A stretch of 64,000 nucleotides of DNA from Adiantum capillus-veneris (Eukaryota > Streptophyta > Polypodiopsida > Polypodiales > Pteridaceae), in the NCBI GenBank assembly GCA_014529385.2, contig CM043945.1:145063741-145127740 (forward strand). Direction: 5' to 3'. The notes under the pieces are model-generated. The model made no database searches. It was not told where the DNA came from and saw only the letters and a list, made by a program, of their open reading frames with translations. The translations under genes and the position numbers were made by a program. Of this stretch, positions 57,985 through 64,000 are shown one piece after another. The first letter of the stretch is position 1; every line of letters starts with the position of its first letter.

Positions 57985-58603
57985 GTACCTCAGGGACATA
58001 TTTAGCAGATTCAGAGTCCACAAATCTTGTAGATGTAAAAATCATCAAGGAGTCAAAAAATGGTACAAAATTGTTTGAATTTCAAGAGATGTGCAATTTC
58101 AAAGTGTTAAAGTGCAAATCAGGTTTTTCAAGGGGCAAAGCCTTAAAGGAAAACAAAGAATGAAAGAGAGATTATAAGATCAGTGATGATACCCAATCCA
58201 CGTGTGGAGTACTAGAGCAAGGTGGAGATCGATGATCTGCAAGAAATTTGAATCTTTTTTGTGTCCGAAGTCCCTTCTACTACTAGCAATTGGAAATCTA
58301 TTGCAAAGAGTATAATCACGGCATTTTTTCTTTAAATTTAAAAAGCGTTCATCAATGTAATTTGATGATCACCAATAAAGATAATCAATTGGTTGTGAAT
58401 TGCTTCCCTTTGTGGGAAATAAAGAAACTAAAGTCCCTCTCCTTGCGAGAGTTGTCCATGGATGAGACTGTTGGTTAGTGAGAATTTCAAAGTTTGCTGA
58501 TTTTTTATGAGGTTTTGGAAAATTTTGGGTTCAAAGGGGGAAAATTTTAAAAAATATATTGTAGAGTATGCTAGTTTTCTCAAGAATTAGGTGTCTTCTC
58601 CTG

Positions 58604-58725
58604 GCACCTTACTACCTCTTTAGTCATCTTTTGCTATACCTTAAGAATGTCTGTACAACTGAATTTACTACCTCTTTATTCATCTTTTGTTATACCTTAA
58701 GAATGTCTCTACAACTGAATCGTGG
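58604..58725. repeat. 62-bp tandem duplication
   Basis: TTACTACCTCTTTAGTCATC and the following ACCTTAAGAATGTCTGTACA recur 62-63 bp later with few changes. Confidence 0.85.
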
Positions 58726-58739
58726 GAGTCCATTACACC

Positions 58740-59285
58740 TACATGGCAGGTTTGAGCACTACAGCTAAGCTGGCATATCTATATCCAGGTAGAGTGATTA
58801 CATCATTGGCTTGGGCTGGGCTTGACCTGTGGTTTCTACATCTCCCCCAAAACAAAGGGATAAAAGGGACTACTAGGCAACATGAGCATAATAAGACTTC
58901 ATGAAATTTACATGGGCAGTGGTGAATGTGCCTCATCTTTCCCATTGGAGCCAACATGTATTGATCTGCAGGTGCTCTAACACCTTATATGGACCTAACC
59001 ACCGGCGTAGTAAGGACTCAATGAGGCCTTGGCATCGGATACAGTAATAGAATAGAACTTGTGAGCCTTTTGGATAGATGATATCGTGGCGACCTTCATC
59101 ATAGGTCTTCTTTTGACAAGCTTGGGCATGCTACAAGTTTCAGAGAAAAGAGCTACGCAATAGGGGTTGTGATTGTTGCAGGTAAAGCCACCAATTGGCT
59201 ACATCTGCATTTGCTTTTGCAAGCATGAGTTGTAGCCTTATGTAGTTCGGGAGGAACTCGGGGCTCTCTGCCATACATCGCGTGG
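58740..59285 (-). pseudogene. Ty3 relic D, C-terminal integrase region
   Basis: The minus strand reads HAMYGREPRVPPELHKATTH (near 59270), then QVLFYYCIRCQGLIESLLRR-like sequence near 59040 and QINTC near 58960, as in the integrase tail of chromovirus-type Ty3 elements. Several frameshifts. It continues from the core at 61.4-61.95 kb, separated by a TIR element. Confidence 0.55.
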
Positions 59286-60103
59286 CATTACGAAGAGAAT
59301 GGGTCTAGGAGGGCCTCTTTATTTGACAGTTTAAGGGAGTCAAACCTCTATTATTAAAAAGGAAATCAAAGAATAGTTATTGAACTCAAACAGGCAAAAC
59401 GGTTAGTTTATTTGAATTCAAATCCCCCCACCCCCAAAAATGAAATACAAAATCTAGCAGGCAAAACCATATCAAGTAACATATCTATGTAAAGAGCTCG
59501 ACATATAGATTACGGATCTATAATCTCCGTTCAAATTGGAGATATTATGTAGAAGTTATGGAAGGACAAAAATCATAAAGTTGTTCCTCCCTTTTTTGGG
59601 GGGAAAAGTTCATCCTTTGACCGCTCTTATATCTCTCTTACACACCCACCATTCTTGCACACATGACATGAACCTTTTCGTCAAAATGCTAATCACCTCC
59701 ATAATCTCATGGCAAATAAAGAGGTTGTCATAATAATCAATATCTAATTCTCCTAAATGATTTTCTCATGTTAAACTGATCATTTAATATGGGGAAGTGC
59801 CAAGGGAGAAAAAGCTAGAATATTGGTTAAGCTAGCAGACCGGCCACAGTAGGGATCCAAAGGAGGGAAAATAGGGATCCAAAGGGGGGGGTCCATCTGC
59901 AAAAGAGCCATGTGCAACAATGGGCTTAAAAGACCCTAAGGTTCAGCCCATTAAGACTTTCAAAATGCTAAGGTTCCAAAATTCAAAGGTTGTGTCCAAA
60001 GGTCAAACTTTGGGAAAATTGAATGCTTTGTGTGTGTCCCAAAAGTCTTTAGCAATGCCTACAAATGAGGGGGTGAGCCTTGCTTGTAGGGGATGAGAGA
60101 GAA

Positions 60104-60134
<31 letters not shown>

Positions 60135-61355
60135 AGCTCCCTTTACACAAAGGGAATGAGGGACACATGTCAGCTCCCTAGCCCAGATGCCCACAAGGTG
60201 TACCCAATTCATATTGGATGGCTTTGGAGGTGGACCAATAAGAATTAGGGTAGATTTTAATTAATTTAAAAACACTTAATAAAAGAACCAATGAGAATTA
60301 AGCTCTCTAGAAGACTATTGGACACTCTCCCAATGGGACCAATGAGCATTCAGCAGCCCAATGGCTTGCCTGATTCTTATTGGCCAGGAGGCAAAGGGGT
60401 CCAATGAGAGTTTAGTTGAATTATTAAATTACTTAAAGCTCTCACAAAAGGGGAAAGGGGGACACATGTCAGAAGGCTATCACTTATGACGCTTAATTGT
60501 CATTGGCTAAGCCCGGAGAGGTCCAATAGGATGCTAGCATGAGTAATTAGCAACGGGGGTCGACCAAGAGAGAGAGGGGGCTGATTTTTGCAAGGCATTA
60601 TCACACACACACTCACACAATCTCATATGTGAAGTAAAGAAGACTCTCTCTCCTTATCAAGATTTAATGGAAAGCTTACCACCTACTCCAATCTTGTGAG
60701 AAGGGAGGCCTACACCAACAACTCTTGGCTTTGTGATGCAAATCCAACCAAGAGCCAAGCTTCAATGCATTCTCATCTCCTCTACCCTGCTAATTACTAA
60801 GCTAAGCTATGCTAATATGAGTGATTATGTGAGGAGATGTACATCTTTCTCGTAAGAATACTCCTACTTCCTCTCAATCTACTCTCATACCCCGCTAGCT
60901 CTCACCATCTTCGAAGGTGTGTGAGGTCTTGGGTCTGAGACCAGAGAGAATTGATGTTGTGTTTGATAAGTGTTTTGCTTAGTGCATGAAGCTTTCATCT
61001 TCATTGCACTAGCTAGTCTTGAAGGAACACAAAGAATTGTATTGTACAATGTCTCTCTTGTTGGGAGAAACCATAATACAAAGCCTTTTGGAGGGGGGAC
61101 CGGCTCCATGTAAGTCCGGTCCTCAACTGTTGTCAATAGCTTAATTTCTCTCTCTTTTGAAAGTATTGTTTATGCTATCTAACTAGGTGTTATACTTTTT
61201 GTTGCTCTCTCCACCCAAGCACTCTTGTAATTCTCATTAGGAATCTATTCTAATGAAATGCCCACTATGTTCATATTAGTTTCCGCTACACACAAGTTAC
61301 TAGCTGGCCATTAAATGTTATAGAGGTCCTCCTAGACCCCATCCTCTTCCTAATG
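59286..61355. mobile_element. Second MITE-like TIR element, split by a solo LTR
   Basis: Left part 59286-59725 and right part 61328-61355 match 57478-57961. The two halves join at CAAATAAAGAGG/CCTCCTAGACCCC when the solo LTR is removed. It interrupts the Ty3-D integrase relic. Confidence 0.75.
59726..61322 (-). mobile_element. Solo LTR, inverted copy, target duplication GAGGT
   Basis: Reverse complement of 3542-5130, about 1,597 bp. Starts TGTCATAATAATC and ends AAATGTTATA, the terminal CA having changed to TA. GAGGT flanks it at 59721-59725 and 61323-61327. Contains a (CA)n tract at 60107-60134. Confidence 0.92.
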
Positions 61356-61368
61356 GAAGGGGTTGACC

Positions 61369-61627
61369 GTGTTGAAGCCTGCACTGATGTATTATAGGCA
61401 TGTATGGAAAAGGGTATAACATGACCCCAATGCTCATGTGGAGGGTCAACAAGGGCAGTGATTACGTGCTTGATAGTGCGATCGAGATAGGAAGAGGATG
61501 GGGCTAACCCTTGTTGAAGCCTGCACTAATGTATTATAGGCATGTATGGAAAAGGGTATAACCTGACCCCAATGCTCATGTAGAGGGTCAACAAGGGCAG
61601 TGATTACCTGCTTCATAGTGTGATCGA
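61369..61627. repeat. Direct duplication of ~118 bp with a TIR-element scrap between
   Basis: GTTGAAGCCTGCACT...GATCGAGA occurs at 61369-61485 and 61508-61627 with few differences. Between the copies is TAGGAAGAGGATGGGGCTAA, which resembles the end of the TIR element. Confidence 0.85.
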
Positions 61628-61950
61628 GACGCTCAGTGAGGCCATTCTGTTGTGGGTGATAAGAGGAGGTAAAGAGTTGTTGTATGCCAAGGGATTTAGC
61701 GAGAATAGCCAAGACTTCATCTTTGAATTACATGCCTTGGTCATACCAATTTTCATGGACATCCATGATTGAATATCAGCCTATGTAAAAGAGTGCGGAT
61801 AAAAGCCATGATATCTGGTATGGTTGTTGTCTCGCACCAACGTGTTAAGTATTTTGTGATGACCAAGATATACATGTTGCATGTGACCAAATGTGGGAAG
61901 GGTCCCAACAAATCCCATCCTACTCGCTCAAATGGTTCATGGACCAAGAT
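61490..61950 (-). pseudogene. Ty3 relic D, integrase core
   Basis: PFERVGWDLLGPFPHLVTCN (first Asp) and ITKYLTRWCETT at 61947-61753, then after a frame change SLGIQQLFTSSYHPQQNGLT, ERLDHTMKQVITAL and HEHWGQVIPFSIHAYNTLVQ at 61712-61510. The middle Asp motif is lost in the frame break (DQGM-like remnant at about 61735). Confidence 0.75.
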
Positions 61951-62039
61951 AGGAGATAGAAGTCATGGATGTATGCAAGATCAGGTGTACCCAGTTTTGG
62001 TATTTATGCAGCTTTAGACTGTAAAAAAACAAGCTTTTT

Positions 62040-62830
62040 ATGCAAACGCTCTTGCATGACACCCTAGCTATACTCATTTCTAAGAGCCAAGAATTGGTGG
62101 CCACGTAAAAGGCATAAGTACTAACATACCAAACAGACTCGATTTTTAAAAAAAAAAACTAAAGAAAATAGTACTTTTTGTGTGTAAGGAATCTCTTGGT
62201 TTGACCTGTCACGCCCTATCTCACTGCATTGTGATCCTAACATAGATTCTTATATAAGTCTAGTATCACTTACTTAATTGTGAAATAAACTTGCACATGA
62301 ATCTTGCATATGCTTAAAGAGAACATTTGGAATTATTGGAGTTTTTTAGCTCATTTCTTTGAGTTATCAATAATTACCTTTGTAAAAAAAAATAGCAGTT
62401 CTTACATCACTATTTCTACACAAGATATCTATAGATACAAGGCTAGTTTCTCAAAATCCTACGGTCACTTGATAGATATAGTTAAGTGAAATGTGGTGAG
62501 ACAAAGAGAACCATACTTTAATGGTTGAATTTTGATAGATCTTCCTTGGAAAATTTACATAGAGTAATAGTAAATAAAAGTCAATTCTTCCAAAAATTAT
62601 AATTCTTCCAAAAATTATAATAATTATTTTCTCATGGATTTGATATATATTATAGCTTGTGGTACAAGGAGCCCATAGAAAAAATATTGTGTACATTTAA
62701 GCATCATAAGCTTATCTTTTATCCATTTTACTTATGTGCAACTTTTGGATTATTCTTAGTGTACATCTTAGGGTCAAAAATTTATCAAAGATTAAAAAAT
62801 TGGCATTTTTTCACTCTCCAAGGGTATATT
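62040..62830. other. AT-rich insert, no gene seen
   Basis: Much more AT-rich than its surroundings, with homopolymer A runs (62148, 62386). It separates the zinc-finger and core parts of the Ty3-D integrase, so it was probably inserted. Ends are not defined. Confidence 0.45.
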
Positions 62831-62879
62831 ATAGCATCTTAGTCCTAGGTTGCCATGCTAGCATACGAGGTGTAGACAA

Positions 62880-63376
62880 ATGTGTGAACACCTCAAGTGT
62901 CACACTTTCCACCTAACTGCCAAAACATGGTACACTTGATCTTGCACACACCCTCATATAGGGTTAAGATGGCTCTTAATGCTTTGATACACCTGACACA
63001 GTTGCAAGAATTTGGATAGGGATTGTTGCATGTGTGGCCAATAGTAATGCATCCATACTTCTATAATCCTTATGAAAATCAAGGTGACCAAATAAGTGAT
63101 GAGCATGGTAGAATTTCATATAATGGGATTGCAAGGCCTTTGGGATATAGATGTGTAGTTGATTACTTGGGGAGGCATAGAATGGGACATGATTAATAAT
63201 ATAATAACATTGTTGGTGATCGTTTGGAATTGCAATGATGATACGCTAAATGATGGTTTGGACTTCAGGGTCTTGCTATTGAAATGAATCCATCTGTTCC
63301 AAGAAAATGGGCAGGTTGATTGCCACATTGGTGCATTGCATCTGTGTATGTTTAGCTTGTGAGAGACTATCTGCAC
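62880..63376 (-). pseudogene. Ty3 relic D, RNase H end and integrase zinc-finger region
   Basis: The minus strand gives LHIYIPKALQSHYMKFYHAH, HLFGHLDFHKDYRSMDALLL, the H...H part of an HHCC domain, then broken frames. It precedes the core at 61.9 kb in coding order. Confidence 0.5.
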
Positions 63377-63414
63377 TAAAATAAAAATTGATATATAATT
63401 ATTTTATTGCAGTT

Positions 63415-63867
63415 GACATGTGAAAAAAGCATGGCCAAGCTATAGGATATGCAAAAGGACATCACATTTATGTATATTTTATTATTCAAGTGCTCTTTAT
63501 GAGCTATGGCCATTTATGTCTGATCGACCAATGCGTATTCATTTTGAGCATTCAAAAAATCTTTCAATAAATGTACAAGAGGAAAATGCTCACTCTTGCA
63601 CAGGAGAAGACTGCACTCAGTGTTTGTGTTATTCTTCTCTCCTCTCCTCTCTTCTCTCGATCTCGCCATGCCGGTGTTCCAATCCGCTCTAGGAGGTGCA
63701 TCAGCATGTGCTCTCTTATTCTCTCTCACTCAATGTCTCTCTCTCTTTATGTACGACTTTGATTATATGTTCACAAGATTTGCCAAGTATGCAGATTTGT
63801 TAGTTTATGACTTGGAGTACGGTGGTTTTGCTATTTTGTAGTGCCTTCCATACCTCTGGATGTAGCA
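63415..63867 (+). repeat. End of a 5' LTR from an element running past the window
   Basis: The right boundary is set by the primer-binding site: the LTR would end GTAGCA at 63867. The left boundary is a guess at TGACATGTG (63415). Includes a CT-rich stretch with TCTCTCCTCTCCTCTCTTC near 63633. Confidence 0.4.
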
Positions 63868-63868
63868 G

Positions 63869-63881
63869 TGGTATCAGAGCC
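63869..63881 (+). other. Primer-binding site, initiator tRNA-Met type
   Basis: TGGTATCAGAGCC, the standard plant LTR-retrotransposon priming sequence, one base after a CA-ending LTR candidate. The internal region continues beyond 64000. Confidence 0.85.
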
Positions 63882-64000
63882 ACAGAAACGCTCTTGGTCT
63901 TGTTGGAAATGTGACACCAACGAGATTCATGACCAATCATTAAACCCCACAGCTAAGTTTACATTAATTTTCTTATTAGCATGATGTTTGCTTCGATTTT

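Larger units (their letters stand above)
56400..58560 (+). repeat. Palindrome-bearing dispersed repeat, copy B
   Basis: Start region (CCTAGAGTAAGAGCGTGTAC, TTGGCCAAATAATAATAAT) matches the inverted right edge of copy A at 17960. Contains palindromes at 57093, 57203 and 57963 and an inserted TIR element (57478-57961). No credible gene. Confidence 0.5.

Noticed and set aside
63596-63841. Open frame ending YADLLVYDLEYGGFAIL
   Set aside because: It lies in the CT-rich end of a presumed LTR and has no domain.

Overview
This window is plant nuclear DNA made almost entirely of transposable elements, many nested in one another. Plant origin rests on the families seen: a CACTA (En/Spm) transposon with a TNP2-type transposase, Ty1/copia and Tat-like Ty3/gypsy elements with a second RNase H domain, a hAT-type transposase, and relics of a pentatricopeptide-repeat (PPR) gene. 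Very long pure CT tracts and PPR debris would fit a large-genome fern or lycophyte, but I cannot fix the lineage. I found no intact host gene, rRNA gene, functional tRNA gene or CRISPR array.

Layout. 1-2.3 kb: 3' part of a hAT-like transposase ORF, then a perfect hairpin beside a tRNA-like SINE head. 3.2-11.2 kb: a decayed Ty3/gypsy element (A, minus strand) whose left LTR was hit by a 1.6-kb solo LTR. 11.2-15.7 kb: decayed minus-strand coding matter, a PPR relic and GA-rich sequence. 15.7-18 kb: a non-coding repeat carrying palindromes around CATGGATCGCGATCCATG. 18.2-35 kb: a three-level nest. Ty3 relic B (minus) is split by a 12,963-bp CACTA element with a TAT target duplication, and the CACTA is itself split by a 5,124-bp copia element with 227-bp LTRs. 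The CACTA also carries CCTAA-rich arrays, four tandem hairpins and a 1-kb foldback. 35-38.6 kb: a second PPR relic, an LTR-A-like fragment and unassigned DNA. 38.6-49.9 kb: a very young full-length Ty3 element (E1, plus strand, 2.7-kb LTRs) inside an older open frame. 50.4-54.5 kb: an older relative (E2), truncated and joined to another Ty3 relic. 56.4-58.6 kb: a second palindrome-bearing repeat with a TIR element inside. 58.7-63.4 kb: a Ty3 integrase relic (minus) broken by a TIR element that itself holds a second solo LTR. The last 0.5 kb is the end of another 5' LTR with a tRNA-Met-type primer-binding site.

No genes here appear to work together as a host pathway. The main biology is insertion order and decay. 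The young elements (copia about 2% LTR divergence, E1 under 1%) carry disabling lesions in gag, protease or integrase, so they were probably moved in trans or broke soon after insertion. The most unusual signals are two tandem paralogous ~70-residue ORFs between the 5' LTR and gag of E1, conserved in E2; the recurrent palindrome; and the tandem hairpin array next to the CACTA transposase gene.
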